Origin: JABDJX01 sp039942715
GTDB taxonomy: Bacteria; Pseudomonadota; Alphaproteobacteria; Rhodobacterales; Rhodobacteraceae
Length of the DNA: 64,000 bases
NCBI GenBank assembly: GCA_039942715.1
Contig: JBDVBY010000004.1
Location: 189,023 to 253,022 of the forward strand
Direction: 5' to 3'
The translations under genes were made by a program, and so were the position numbers. Below the pieces are notes generated by a model. It was not told where the DNA came from, ran no database searches, and saw nothing but the letters and a program-made list of their open reading frames with translations. Of the stretch, positions 42,016 to 51,906 are shown piece by piece (positions within the stretch are counted from its first letter, which is position 1; each line of letters starts with the position of its first letter).

Positions 42016-44430
42016 TTAGCCATCTGTACTGCTCTCGCGCAACGCGCGTGCCACAGCTTTTCCCTCATCAAACTTTGCGCGTCGTTCGGCGATCTCTTCC
42101 GCCGATAGCAAATCGGGGTTGGAGTAGAACGACTTCCAATCCTTGCGCCCAATCCATTTCAATGGCGTTTGCACGACGCTCCCCGGACCTGCCGCGTTCT
42201 CCAGAAGATGGAGCGCAGCGTTCAAAACGATGGCCTGAGATTCTTTATCGTAGGGACGCCCTGCAGAGTTACCAAGCGGGAAGTCATTGAATACGAACCT
42301 TGGTGCGCCGACGGAGCGCACGATGTCACTGGCACAACCCGTTACCACCGTGGGTATACCAGCGCTCTCCAGCACGCGGGCGGCCATAGTGACGCACTGA
42401 TGGCAAACAGGACAATTCGGAACAAGAATGACCGCATCCACCTGATCAGTTTGGCAACGTTTGAGCAATTCCGGCGCATCAATCGTTTCGGTCACCCGCT
42501 TGGACCGGTTTGTAGGGAACCCGAAAAAATTCGGCGCCACACGCCCAATCCGACCAGCCGCCGCGGCAGCCTTCAGGGATTCTAGGGGGAAGTAGGCACT
42601 AATGTCATCCGCGCGCGTGTTTTCACGATCTATGCCCACATGCGAAATCCGCAAGTCGGGCATTTCGGACGTGGAGCCACTGTAGACTTTGTAAAACTTC
42701 GCTCCCGCATTGTAAGGCGCGCCGGGCCCCTGATCTCCTGCGCCTGGCTGAAACGGCGCCGCTGTCGTCACGATGGCAACGGTTGCCTCATTCAACGCAG
42801 GCTTCAGCGTGCAAAACGGGATATCATCGTTCTGGGCCCATTCATAGGGTGTACCGAACCCAAGTGCTGTGTAGTAGTTGCGCGTGCGCTTGATGTATTC
42901 CAGCGGCGCATCATCTTCGCATCGAACGGACATGCCACTCGCGCGGTGGCGCTTTTCAAGGGCGATTACCTCTTGCTTCAAGCGAGGCATCTCGACCTTG
43001 CCAATGTCGTTTAGCGGCAGTTGCTGATACTCATAGATGCCGTTCAGCCTGTGCGCAGGCGATAGCGTCCGAGCAATGCGGTCGTTAAGATCGGACAGTT
43101 TCAACGGACGCCCTGATGGCACGATGCAGGCGACAGGTACCTCTCCAAGATCAGCATCCGGCATGCCGAATACAGCAACCGCATCAACGCTTTCGTCTCC
43201 AAGCAGACAATCCTCAATTTGACGCGGTGACAGGTTCGCGCCGCCGCGAATGATGATGTCTTTCAACCGTCCCGTGAGGAACAAAAAGCCGTCGTCATCG
43301 AGATACCCGTAGTCACCAGTGCGCAGCCACTGGGACGTGTCGAAAGAAGGTTCGCCCACGTACCCCATTGCAATGCAAGGCCCGCGAAAACACACTTCAC
43401 CGGGTTGCCCGGCCCCAACCGGTGCGTCGGTGTCAGGCGCTAAGATCGCAATCTCGCGCCCCTCAAGCGCTTGCCCGACCGAGCCAATTTTGCGCGCATC
43501 CGGTGGATTGGCTGTGTTGGTACAGGTTGTTTCCGTTTGGCCATAAGAGACGACCACATCGCAGCCAAAATGCGCCTCTATGCGGCGTTGTGCATCGGGC
43601 AAAAGTGGCGCAGCGCCAGAGCGGATAAAGCGCAAATTCTCAACGCCAGCTTTTGGAATATTGTGCTCTAAAAGACGTGTGAGCATTGTGGGAACAGCAG
43701 TGAAATACGTTGGCTGCGCTTCGGTCAAGGCATCCAGAAAGCTTTGAGGCTCAAAATGCGACAGCAGTGTTACGCGCGCGCCCATCGCCAGCGGCAGCAA
43801 GATTTGGTTCAGCAGACCGTTGGTGTGATAAAACGGCATGACTTGAAGCAAATGATCTGCGGGTGTCACCGGGATGACTTTGCTCAGGCTGTGCGTGTTG
43901 ATCGCGATGTTCAACTGGCTGAGCGCGACGCCTTTTGGCGTACTGGTCGATCCCGACGTGAAGATGACCAACGCTTCCGCTGTCGCGTCTGGGATTGGGG
44001 GCTGTTCGGTCGGCATCGCGCGACCCAAAGGATCAGAACGCAGCGAAACCTCACATCCTGGTTTGGCGGCAATCTGTTGCGCCAGTACATAACAGGCGGG
44101 GTCCGTGACAATCTGATGAGCGCCAACCACACCCAGCTTGCTAAAGCTTAGATCAACTGCGTCCGTCTTGCTTAGAATGGAAACAGACACTCCGCTGCAG
44201 AGCCCCGCAAGAATATCGACGCACAGTTCCACGGTGCGACCTTGGAGTAGCGCAATGCGGCCTGTTGGCGGAACATTGGCCAAAAACTCCTGAGCGCGGG
44301 CCGCAACCAACTCTCCCAATTCGCTGTAGGTGATGGATTTTTCCTGAGTAGAAATCGCCAGATTTCCAGACTTGGCGGGATCATTGACGACAGCCCAGAA
44401 CATCTCGGCAAAAAGCGGGTCGTGTTTCAT
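42016..44430 (-). CDS. fusion of an acyl-adenylating enzyme and a glycine/D-proline-reductase-like domain
   Basis: 804-residue fusion. The N-terminal 500 residues are an ANL-family adenylate-forming enzyme: FTSGSTSTPKGVALS (ATP loop), SYGQTET, RTGDYGYLDDDGF, GRLKDIIIRGGANLSPRQIE and the catalytic lysine region NDIGKVEMP. The C-terminal 290 residues resemble GrdB/PrdB-type reductase subunits: LRISHVGIDRENTRADDIS, YFPLESLKAAAAAGRIGRVA and a Cys cluster VPNCPVCHQCV where such enzymes carry a thiol or selenol centre. No in-frame TGA/Sec is needed here. AGGAAT precedes the ATG at 44430. Substrate unknown; such a fusion could activate a carboxylate and then reduce or cleave it. Confidence 0.78.
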   Translation of the reverse strand: MKHDPLFAEMFWAVVNDPAKSGNLAISTQEKSITYSELGELVAARAQEFLANVPPTGRIALLQGRTVELCVDILAGLCSGVSVSILSKTDAVDLSFSKLGVVGAHQIVTDPACYVLAQQIAAKPGCEVSLRSDPLGRAMPTEQPPIPDATAEALVIFTSGSTSTPKGVALSQLNIAINTHSLSKVIPVTPADHLLQVMPFYHTNGLLNQILLPLAMGARVTLLSHFEPQSFLDALTEAQPTYFTAVPTMLTRLLEHNIPKAGVENLRFIRSGAAPLLPDAQRRIEAHFGCDVVVSYGQTETTCTNTANPPDARKIGSVGQALEGREIAILAPDTDAPVGAGQPGEVCFRGPCIAMGYVGEPSFDTSQWLRTGDYGYLDDDGFLFLTGRLKDIIIRGGANLSPRQIEDCLLGDESVDAVAVFGMPDADLGEVPVACIVPSGRPLKLSDLNDRIARTLSPAHRLNGIYEYQQLPLNDIGKVEMPRLKQEVIALEKRHRASGMSVRCEDDAPLEYIKRTRNYYTALGFGTPYEWAQNDDIPFCTLKPALNEATVAIVTTAAPFQPGAGDQGPGAPYNAGAKFYKVYSGSTSEMPDLRISHVGIDRENTRADDISAYFPLESLKAAAAAGRIGRVAPNFFGFPTNRSKRVTETIDAPELLKRCQTDQVDAVILVPNCPVCHQCVTMAARVLESAGIPTVVTGCASDIVRSVGAPRFVFNDFPLGNSAGRPYDKESQAIVLNAALHLLENAAGPGSVVQTPLKWIGRKDWKSFYSNPDLLSAEEIAERRAKFDEGKAVARALRESSTDG

Positions 44431-44503
44431 CGTCAAAATTCCTCGAAGCAAGTCGCGACACTTTAGACGAACCGGGGCCGGAGTCGAACTTTCTCTAGCG
44501 AGT

Positions 44504-45559
44504 TCAGGCGGACTTGTTGATGTCGATCAGATGAAGGGCCTTGCGCGCTTTTTTTGCCAATTCACCCTCTCCTCCCACCAAGTTGAGGTACCGACGGAAA
44601 TAGTCTTCTGCTTGGGTGATGTCTTCATGCTGCATTGCAAGCTGGGCCAGATTGAACATCGGATCGGGATAGTTTGGATCCACTTTGATCGCTTGGCGTA
44701 AGCGCTCTGATGCCTCTTGGCTTCGACCTTCCGTTTCCAAAATGCCCGCCAGATTGAAGAACGCTTCGGCAAAGTTTTCGTCGCGCGCGATGGCACGCTC
44801 AAAAGCAATTCTGGCATCCGCCAGCCTGCCTTGTGCTGCGCGGACGTTGCCCAGGTTATAGGGAGAGATTGGGTCACGTTTGTCGCTCAATGCACAGGTC
44901 TCATAAATTCGAGCTGCCGTTTCAAGATCTCCCTCAAGCTCAGCTTCCAAGCCCTGTTCAAACAATCCGTCCAACGTGTCGCTATCGTCCAATCGCAACA
45001 TGCCCTGACCGCTGAGATTGGTGATTCCGTCTTCCCATTCTAAAACCGGTTGTCCATGCGCGTCCGCGCCAAGCTGATGCCGCCCACGCGGAGAGCTGGT
45101 GCGGCGGCGAAGGGCGGTGAGAATTTCTACGGGCGTCATGTCGCGTGCTTCAAGGCGCGCGGCGTTCTTTATCGTGTCACTGTCGGCGAAGGCCACTTGG
45201 TCGTCTTGAAGATGGATCAGATCGAACGCGTTGAGCACGTCGGTCAATTCATCGGAGATTACGGCGACCCTTGCGATGGGCAAGCTTGCGACCGTGGCTT
45301 CTTTGCCATCGAGAAGGCTCAACAAGCGCGCTTCACCAATGACCGGGACACCGCGCGCTTTCGCTTCGCTAAGTCTACGGCCCAAGCGACCATCCGGTAG
45401 CAGGTTTTGAGCGCCGGAGCCGACAACAAAAAGTGTAGTGGCGCGCGTCAGGTCTTTGACGGTTTGGCCACCCAAATCCCAAATGCGCCGCGCGATATCA
45501 TCGCGACGCTGAAGCCGGAAGCGCCCAAAAAGGCTAACCTTATCTGCTGCCCCCAGCAA
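44504..45559 (-). CDS. BRCT-like domain protein with TPR repeats
   Basis: 351-residue cytoplasmic protein. Residues about 6-95 resemble a BRCT domain (VSLFGRFRLQRRDDIARRIW, LTRATTLFVVGSG, VPVIGEARLLSLL). The C-terminal third is TPR (DPISPYNLGNVRAAQGRLAD, NFAEAFFNLAGILETEGR, YPDPMFNLAQLAMQ). It begins seven bases after the Ku stop, with a probable TTG start, so it is likely co-expressed with Ku. BRCT domains often bind DNA-repair partners; a link with end joining is inferred from position. Confidence 0.7.
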   Translation of the reverse strand: MLGAADKVSLFGRFRLQRRDDIARRIWDLGGQTVKDLTRATTLFVVGSGAQNLLPDGRLGRRLSEAKARGVPVIGEARLLSLLDGKEATVASLPIARVAVISDELTDVLNAFDLIHLQDDQVAFADSDTIKNAARLEARDMTPVEILTALRRRTSSPRGRHQLGADAHGQPVLEWEDGITNLSGQGMLRLDDSDTLDGLFEQGLEAELEGDLETAARIYETCALSDKRDPISPYNLGNVRAAQGRLADARIAFERAIARDENFAEAFFNLAGILETEGRSQEASERLRQAIKVDPNYPDPMFNLAQLAMQHEDITQAEDYFRRYLNLVGGEGELAKKARKALHLIDINKSA

Positions 45560-45566
45560 AATGCTC

Positions 45567-46424
45567 TCAGGCCGACTTTGATTTCTTTGCCGGTGTCTTT
45601 TTCGCCGTGGCTTTCTTGGCTGCTTTCTTTGGTTTTGACGCCGCTGCCGGAGCGCGATCTTCTTGGATTGAGGCTTTCAAAGCGTCCATAAGGTTCACAA
45701 CCTTGCCCTGCTCGGGTGCTTTCGAGATCACAGGCTCTTTGCCGTCGATCTTGGCCTTCACCAGCTCTAGCAACGCTTCTTCATAGCGATCTACGAAGGT
45801 CGAGCTATCGAATTCCATGACCTTCTGATTGATGATCATCTCGGCCATCTGCAACAGTTCGTCGTTCATTTCTACTTCGAGGTCTTCAAAGTAATGCGCT
45901 GCGTCGCGCACTTCTTTGGCAGAGCGCAGCGTCGTCATGACCATGCCGTCGTCATAGGGTTTCAGCGCGATCAATCGCTCGCGCCCTGAGAGCACAACGC
46001 GGGCAATGCCGACCTTGTCTGTGCGCGCCAATGCTTCTTTGATCACGGCGTAGGTTTCTTCGGCTACGGGGCCATCCGGGCCAAGATAATAGGGGCTGTC
46101 CAGATACAGATCATCAATTTCGCTTGCGTCTACGAAACCTTCGATGTCGATTGTCTTGTTGCTTTCGATCTGGATAGCGTCGAGCTCTTCTTTATCGACA
46201 ATGACATAGCGATCTTTTTCGAACTGGTAGCCTTTGACCAGATCGCTGCGCTCGATTTCGCCCAACTCGGGATCGTGATATTTCATCTGGACGCGGTTCA
46301 ACGTGTCTTTGTGAAGCTGGTTGAACGATATCTTGTTGGCGGCCGTTGTGGCTGCGTAAAGCTTTACCGGGCACGAAACCAAAGCCAGTTTCAAATACCC
46401 TTTCCAATATGCGCGCGGTGCCAT
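45567..46424 (-). CDS. ku: non-homologous end-joining protein Ku
   Basis: 285-residue bacterial Ku, a homodimeric ring that binds DNA double-strand ends and recruits LigD. Hallmarks: RAYWKGYLKLALVSCPVKLY at the start, ISFNQLHKDTLNRVQMKYHD, and the bridge region YYLGPDGPVAEETYAVI. The C-terminus is a Lys/Ala-rich tail (KKAAKKATAKKTPAKK) that typically aids DNA binding. The ligD gene lies just upstream, 13 bases away. Confidence 0.95.
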   Translation of the reverse strand: MAPRAYWKGYLKLALVSCPVKLYAATTAANKISFNQLHKDTLNRVQMKYHDPELGEIERSDLVKGYQFEKDRYVIVDKEELDAIQIESNKTIDIEGFVDASEIDDLYLDSPYYLGPDGPVAEETYAVIKEALARTDKVGIARVVLSGRERLIALKPYDDGMVMTTLRSAKEVRDAAHYFEDLEVEMNDELLQMAEMIINQKVMEFDSSTFVDRYEEALLELVKAKIDGKEPVISKAPEQGKVVNLMDALKASIQEDRAPAAASKPKKAAKKATAKKTPAKKSKSA

Positions 46425-46437
46425 ATCTTTTGTCCTC

Positions 46438-48801
46438 TCACGTCTTTAGGCCGACGTCTTTGCGCGCCTGCAACGTGATCTCGCTGCGCGCCTCGTCAAA
46501 GCCATCCCATGGATCTGCCACCATCTTTTCTAATCGTTTTAGGGCTTTTTTGCGAAAGAATTCTGACGGCGGTAAGTTAGCGTTGAGGTCTTGCCACACC
46601 AAGGGCATCGCTGCGGGAAAACCATCCCGCGCCCTTAAGGAGTAACTTGCGACAGCCGATGTCCCAAAAGAGGTGCGATTGATATCAAGGTAAATCCGCC
46701 CTTTGCGCGTTGTTTTGCTGACCTTATCGGTGAAAAGCCGGGGCATATCGCCCGCCATCGCCTTAGAGAACGCCTTTAGGTAGGTCTTGGCCGTTTTCCA
46801 ATCATCCGTACCCGCCATTGGAACAACGATATGCACGCCCGCACCGCCGCTCATACGCACAAACGACGGCATACCTTGCAACTTAAGCCGCTCGTGCACC
46901 TCTGTTGCGGCACTCACGACGGTGGCCCAATCTACGCCTTCGCCAGGGTCGAGATCCAGTGTCATCCGGTCGGGATGATCAAGATCGCTCACGGTGCAAT
47001 CCCAAGGGTGGAACTCCATCACACCAAACTGGGGCAGCCCCAAAAAACCGCGCGGCTCGCGGATCACCAGAAACTCTTCATCGCGCGTATCGCCCATGGT
47101 TTCGACGCCATCAGGCAAGCCCGAGAATCCATGGCGCTGATAGTAGGTACCGGACAAATCCTCGCCCTGACAGCGGATCAACGTCACGGGGCGGTTCATC
47201 AGATGCGGCAACATCCACTCGCCCGCCTTGGCGTACCAAAGAGCGACATCAAGCTTTGTCGTTTCGCCATCATAACTGCGATCAGGGTTTGTCAGGCGAA
47301 TGTTCGCAAGATCACGATCTGTGATAAGCCGCGCCTTTCGAGGCGTTGGCTTCTTGCTGCCGATGCGGCGCACTTCAAGGATTGCGGCCTGCCGGATGAT
47401 GTTCTTGGTCGTGCGTCCGCGATAACTGATTTCGGCCTCGAATTGGCCAGGCGCAATGAAATGCGCATTGGGTGTCTTAGGAATTGTGATCGCCGCCTTA
47501 TCAATTTCAAGCGCCGACAAGTCCTGAAACAAGGCGCGCGTTTCGTCCAGCGACAAGCCAGTTCCTGCGCGCCCGACATAGGTTACCTCACCCGTATCCT
47601 CGGCCAAAATGATCGAGGCCACATGGCGCGACGACGACTTGGTCGTGTACCCGACCACTGCAAAATTCGCGACATCAAAGCGTTTGGCCTTAAGCCAGTT
47701 CTTAGAACGCTCCTGACGGTATTTTGAGGTCTTCTGTTTCGAGACGACCCCTTCCAACCCCAACCGGCAGGCCTGCGCAAACAGCTTGCGGCCATCGCCT
47801 ACTACATGATCCGAAAACTGAATCCGCCGCATGGCGTCAGCAGGTACAAGGCGACGCAGCCACTCTTTGCGCTCAACCAAAGGAAGCGCTGAAAGATCCC
47901 GACCGTTCAGATGGATCAGATCGAACGCATAAAACACAAGGTCATGATCGCGCCCTTCTGACAAAGCCTGTTGCAATTGCTCAAGCGAGGTCGCCCCGCG
48001 CGCATCCTGAACCGCAACCTCTCCATCGATGATTGCGGTCTTGCAATCCAAATCTGCGATGTGTGGGGTCAAAGCTTGATATCGCTCGCTCCAGTCAAGC
48101 CCTTGGCGCGTGAAAAACCGCACGTTGTCGCCGTCTTTGCGCACCAATGTGCGATAACCGTCAAACTTGATCTCGTGAATCCAGCCCTCGAATTCTGGTG
48201 GACTATCCACCGGCGAGGGCAGCATTGGGCTGATTTTTTTGGGCAGCTTTGCCACATCGCCGGGTAGTTTGGGTTTCGGAAACCGCTTGGCCTTGGGCAC
48301 GTCGGGTTCGAACCCTTTGACGACTCCAGTGTCGCGTTCTTTTATCAAAAGCCACTCGCGTTCGGCCTTGGGAAGCCTTTTTAGCATGAAGCCCCCGCTC
48401 AGACGCACGCCAGCAAGCCGAAACTTGATCTCTCCGACTTCAAAAGCGGCGGCAACATCCGCGTCCAGTGGCACCCATGTCCCAGCATCCCAAAGCCGCA
48501 AGACCCCAGCGCCATATTCGCCTTCGGGAATGATCCCTTCGAACTCAAGATAATCCAACGGATGATCCTCGGTCGCGATAGCAAAACGTTTGTGCGCGGG
48601 ATCAAGGCTCGGCCCTTCGGGAACAGCCCATGACCGCAACACGCCCCCCCATTCAAGGCGAAGGTCGAAATGCAATTTCTTCGCTTCGTGGCGTTGAACC
48701 ACAAACCGCAATGCGTCTACGTCTGTCTCGCCTTGCGCTCCGAAAGGCTCGGGAGTGCGCAAAAACCGGCGACGCGCGTTATAATCATCAAGGCCTAGCA
48801 C
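46438..48801 (-). CDS. ligD: multifunctional DNA ligase D
   Basis: About 787 residues with three domains in the order phosphoesterase-ligase-polymerase. The phosphoesterase domain has VVQRHEAKKLHFDLRLEWGG and EGIIPEGEYGAGVL; the ATP-dependent ligase has HEIKFDGYRTLVR with the nucleotidyl lysine in KFDG; the C-terminal primase-polymerase has the DLDPGEGVDW metal motif and GGAGVHIVVP. The frame is open far upstream into the SWIM gene, but recognisable LigD sequence begins at VLGLDDYNARRRF. A GTG at 48801 is taken as start; its ribosome site is unclear. Works with Ku to repair double-strand breaks. Confidence 0.92.
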   Translation of the reverse strand: MLGLDDYNARRRFLRTPEPFGAQGETDVDALRFVVQRHEAKKLHFDLRLEWGGVLRSWAVPEGPSLDPAHKRFAIATEDHPLDYLEFEGIIPEGEYGAGVLRLWDAGTWVPLDADVAAAFEVGEIKFRLAGVRLSGGFMLKRLPKAEREWLLIKERDTGVVKGFEPDVPKAKRFPKPKLPGDVAKLPKKISPMLPSPVDSPPEFEGWIHEIKFDGYRTLVRKDGDNVRFFTRQGLDWSERYQALTPHIADLDCKTAIIDGEVAVQDARGATSLEQLQQALSEGRDHDLVFYAFDLIHLNGRDLSALPLVERKEWLRRLVPADAMRRIQFSDHVVGDGRKLFAQACRLGLEGVVSKQKTSKYRQERSKNWLKAKRFDVANFAVVGYTTKSSSRHVASIILAEDTGEVTYVGRAGTGLSLDETRALFQDLSALEIDKAAITIPKTPNAHFIAPGQFEAEISYRGRTTKNIIRQAAILEVRRIGSKKPTPRKARLITDRDLANIRLTNPDRSYDGETTKLDVALWYAKAGEWMLPHLMNRPVTLIRCQGEDLSGTYYQRHGFSGLPDGVETMGDTRDEEFLVIREPRGFLGLPQFGVMEFHPWDCTVSDLDHPDRMTLDLDPGEGVDWATVVSAATEVHERLKLQGMPSFVRMSGGAGVHIVVPMAGTDDWKTAKTYLKAFSKAMAGDMPRLFTDKVSKTTRKGRIYLDINRTSFGTSAVASYSLRARDGFPAAMPLVWQDLNANLPPSEFFRKKALKRLEKMVADPWDGFDEARSEITLQARKDVGLKT

Positions 48802-48838
48802 TGCGCGAAATATGACAGAGTTATCGCGTTCCTGTCGA

Positions 48839-50797
48839 TCAAAACGCGCGCTGCAGAATTTGCGAGGCGATGTAGCTTGCGCGCAAGCCATCTTCGGGTG
48901 TGCCCGTCGCCTCGGTTTGCGCCAATGCTTTGGACAGTGAGCCGAACCCAATCGTCTCGGCCCTTTCGGCCAATTTGGGAAGCGCTGGTGCCGTGCCAAA
49001 GCGGAGTTTTTCTGCAATGGCATCAAAACTAGACAGTGCCAATGCTCGGATAGGATCGCTTTCTTGCGGATCAGGGCCAGACCCCACAACGGCGGTTTTC
49101 AGGAACGCAGCAATGCGCCCGCCCACGGCGGCAACCCCGCCGGTGTTGCGAACATGCGGCGGATCAAGCGTAAGATTGATGCAAGAGCGCTCGCTACCCG
49201 AATTGCGCAGGTAGGCTGTGACAGGGGTAACAGAAAGGGCATTGTCGGCTTGCGTGACTTCGCACAACAACATTGCAATACGCGCGCTGTTGTTTGACAG
49301 CCACTCAACGTCTTCTACACGATCCGCAGACAACTTCAGAGGCAATCCAGTACCCAGACCATCGCGTGCGGTAAGGTGGTAGGTTTGGGCAATATCATCA
49401 AAACGGGCATCGCCAAGGGATTTGGGCTGTATCAACAACGGTATGGCTCGCCCGTCCCACTGCAGCCCGCTTGGCAGGCGATTTGCGACATCAGCGTGGG
49501 CGGCAGACCATAAGCTGTGCAAAAGGCCTGCTTCGGCCAGCTCTTCGACAATTGGACGCGCGGCAATCTTTTTGGCGTGTGCGCCCTCCCATGAAATCTG
49601 ATTGTCAGTTGAAACTTGAGGGTGCTGCAAATGCAGATGCTCGCCAATAAGCCCTTCAACAAGATCGAGACCCCAAAGCGGTGCGTTGTAGACAGAACGC
49701 GGCGAAAAACTGGGGTCCATGCCTGCGGCGCGGGCTTGGCCGGTGCTATACCAAGTGCCGGTCTCTGGATCGACAGCATGGATGCGAGTGCCGCGAGCCC
49801 CGCTGCCCGCCGTCCATTTCACCGCACTAAGGACGCGAATGTCGAGCGTGTCGCGCTCGCCATAGTGACGACGGATGACACCTGTCAGATCTGGTGAGGA
49901 CGGGTTGACCTCCAGCGCATGGGTAAGCGCACAGGCGAGCGCTGCATCAGAGAGGAAACGCGCATCATCATAGGAGAAATGATTGGTGCGAGCCGCGCGC
50001 GCGTGACGCGTAAGCAGGCGCAGAAGAGCCGTCAGGCGCGGAGCGGCTTGGGCACGGGCAGAAATCGAGAGGTCGAAAATCTGATCTTCAGCAATTGCAG
50101 AGCCACCACCCAAGACACCAGTGACAAGCGCCATGATCGCCTCGCGCGCAGCGGTGACAGTCTCGACGCTAAGGCTTTCAACATCGGGCGCATCGGTTTC
50201 CAGCGCATCAAGTGCGGCAGTCCCCGCTTGTGCGCGCAAAATCAGTGCAGCGGTGGTCACCACGCGGCGCTTGGTGGTTTTGGCACCTTTGTAGACTGCG
50301 CCTTTCAATCCAAGACCAGCAAGCACAACAACCGGATGATCCGTGTCAGGAAGCTGGACAGATGTGTTGGGACCGTCTTCGGCGATGGTTGCTTCGGTGC
50401 TGATGAGCGCTTGGCGCACAGCTTTGTCCCAATCAGCGCCGGCGAATTTGCGGATGTCACCCTCAGTGAGTGCGAGGATATCATCGCGTGCGTTAGGCGC
50501 GGGCGTTGGCTCGTCTTGCGAGGCCCCCTCACCGCTGTCGCGCAAAGCAAGGATGGCGAGGATAATGTGGCGGCAAATGCCCGTGGCTGGGCAGCCACAT
50601 TGAGCGGCACTTGGGCCAGCGGCGTCGAGTTGAACTTCCTGCCCATCCGCCGTCACCGAGGCGCTTATCTCATCGCGCGCTTTGACCTCGGCCTTACCCG
50701 CTTCAAGATCTCGGGTGGCGCGACGGACAAGGCCGACAGAGGCCAAGGCAGAAAGCGCACTTGCATCGTGAGTGTCGAGCATGGCGTTGAGGCTCAT
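48839..50797 (-). CDS. SWIM zinc-finger protein (YehQ-like)
   Basis: 652-residue protein with a SWIM zinc-binding motif near residue 70 (AQCGCPATGICRHII, a CxC-xn-CxH pattern). The rest is helical and specific to this cluster. SWIM domains bind zinc and often DNA or proteins. The start overlaps the VWA gene stop (50794-50797). In E. coli the equivalent cluster is yehI, yehL, yehM, yehP, yehQ; function there is not settled. The LigD coding region begins about 38 bases past its stop. Confidence 0.8.
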   Translation of the reverse strand: MSLNAMLDTHDASALSALASVGLVRRATRDLEAGKAEVKARDEISASVTADGQEVQLDAAGPSAAQCGCPATGICRHIILAILALRDSGEGASQDEPTPAPNARDDILALTEGDIRKFAGADWDKAVRQALISTEATIAEDGPNTSVQLPDTDHPVVVLAGLGLKGAVYKGAKTTKRRVVTTAALILRAQAGTAALDALETDAPDVESLSVETVTAAREAIMALVTGVLGGGSAIAEDQIFDLSISARAQAAPRLTALLRLLTRHARAARTNHFSYDDARFLSDAALACALTHALEVNPSSPDLTGVIRRHYGERDTLDIRVLSAVKWTAGSGARGTRIHAVDPETGTWYSTGQARAAGMDPSFSPRSVYNAPLWGLDLVEGLIGEHLHLQHPQVSTDNQISWEGAHAKKIAARPIVEELAEAGLLHSLWSAAHADVANRLPSGLQWDGRAIPLLIQPKSLGDARFDDIAQTYHLTARDGLGTGLPLKLSADRVEDVEWLSNNSARIAMLLCEVTQADNALSVTPVTAYLRNSGSERSCINLTLDPPHVRNTGGVAAVGGRIAAFLKTAVVGSGPDPQESDPIRALALSSFDAIAEKLRFGTAPALPKLAERAETIGFGSLSKALAQTEATGTPEDGLRASYIASQILQRAF

Positions 50798-51906
50798 GAC
50801 ATCACCTCGGCCAGCCAGTGCGCAAACTTGTCGGGTGTCATTGCGCCAACGTGCATGCCCAAATTGGCAGCCTCGCCAGCGATCTTTGGATCAAAGAAAG
50901 GCGCACCGCTTTCATCCAGCGCCAGTAGGCCGATCATTGTAACGCGCGCTTCGGCCATGCGGGCAAGCGACGCGTAAAGCGGGCGCGGCCCCATCCCTTC
51001 ACAGAAATCGGTGATCAGCGCGAAGACGGTACGCGAGGGGTTCTCGATCAGATCTTCGCAATAGGTCGTCGCGCGACCGATATTTGTACCGCCACCCAGT
51101 TGCACCGACAAAAGCGTATCAAGCGGATCCGTGAGCTTGTCAGACACATCAACGATTGAGGTATCAAACAGCACCATTTTAACGCGCACACCCGGAAGGC
51201 CAGACAAGATTGCAGCCATAACGGCGGCATAAATGATGCTATCGGTCATCGAGCCGGATTGGTCGACACACAGGATCACCGTCCAAGGTAGGCGGCGCTT
51301 TTCACGACTATTGAACCGCAGGTTTTCGGCAATGATGCGGTTGGTCTCTGGATCGTAGGTTTTGAGATTGTCGCGCAGTGTCGCACGCCAATCAAAATTC
51401 GCGGCAGAGGCGATGTTAGAGCGGCGAAACCGATTGCGACGACCAGAAAAGGCGCGCATGACCTCGTGGCGCAGACGCTCCATGATATCTTGGATTACGC
51501 GGTTGGCGATCTCGCGCAGCTTGGCTTGCAAAGCCGGGTCGGCGCGATCGTGGAAGCCGAGCAGAACTTTGAGCAAGTCTTGGTTCGGCTCCAGATCGTC
51601 GAGCGTTTTGGGATCTTTGAGCAGATCAGTCAGCCCGTAACGTTTCAGAGCGTGACCTTGCAACGTCTCAAACGTGCTGTTGGGAAACAGACCGCGCGCC
51701 TTTCCAAGCCACTTTAACGGGCGCATTTGCGTTGGGTCTTTCGAGCCGGGACCGCGGTCGCGCTCCAGCCCCCTGCCTTCGTATTCGCGACCATAAAGGA
51801 ACTCTAGCGCGCCATCCATTTGCCCATCGCGCCCCGACAGATCGCCAAGATTGGGTTTGGCGTATTGGCCAAGAGTAAGTCGCCAACGGCGTGCACCTTC
51901 GTTCAT
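50794..51906 (-). CDS. von Willebrand factor A domain protein (YehP-like)
   Basis: 370-residue cytoplasmic protein. The C-terminal VWA domain carries the MIDAS motif VDQSGSMTDS, then GGGTNIG and ITDFCEGM as later metal-site elements. The N-terminal half is basic (RREVMRAFSGRRNRFRR-like cluster near residues 147-165) and cluster specific. VWA proteins commonly partner MoxR ATPases as metal-dependent adaptors; the MoxR gene lies two genes upstream. Overlaps its neighbours by four bases on each side. Confidence 0.85.
   Translation of the reverse strand: MNEGARRWRLTLGQYAKPNLGDLSGRDGQMDGALEFLYGREYEGRGLERDRGPGSKDPTQMRPLKWLGKARGLFPNSTFETLQGHALKRYGLTDLLKDPKTLDDLEPNQDLLKVLLGFHDRADPALQAKLREIANRVIQDIMERLRHEVMRAFSGRRNRFRRSNIASAANFDWRATLRDNLKTYDPETNRIIAENLRFNSREKRRLPWTVILCVDQSGSMTDSIIYAAVMAAILSGLPGVRVKMVLFDTSIVDVSDKLTDPLDTLLSVQLGGGTNIGRATTYCEDLIENPSRTVFALITDFCEGMGPRPLYASLARMAEARVTMIGLLALDESGAPFFDPKIAGEAANLGMHVGAMTPDKFAHWLAEVMS

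Noticed and set aside
41890..42108. Rightward open frame of 72 codons in the gap before the adenylating-enzyme gene's end
   Set aside because: Its second half lies antisense to the end of the 42016-44430 gene, there is no ribosome site, and no domain or signal is visible.
46831..47727. Rightward open frame of about 300 codons opposite ligD
   Set aside because: Antisense to conserved ligase and polymerase motifs; no domain seen.
49919..50977. Long rightward open frame (about 350 codons) opposite the SWIM and VWA genes
   Set aside because: Composition is typical of an antisense shadow in high-G+C DNA; no ribosome site or motif, whereas the opposite strand encodes SWIM and VWA motifs.
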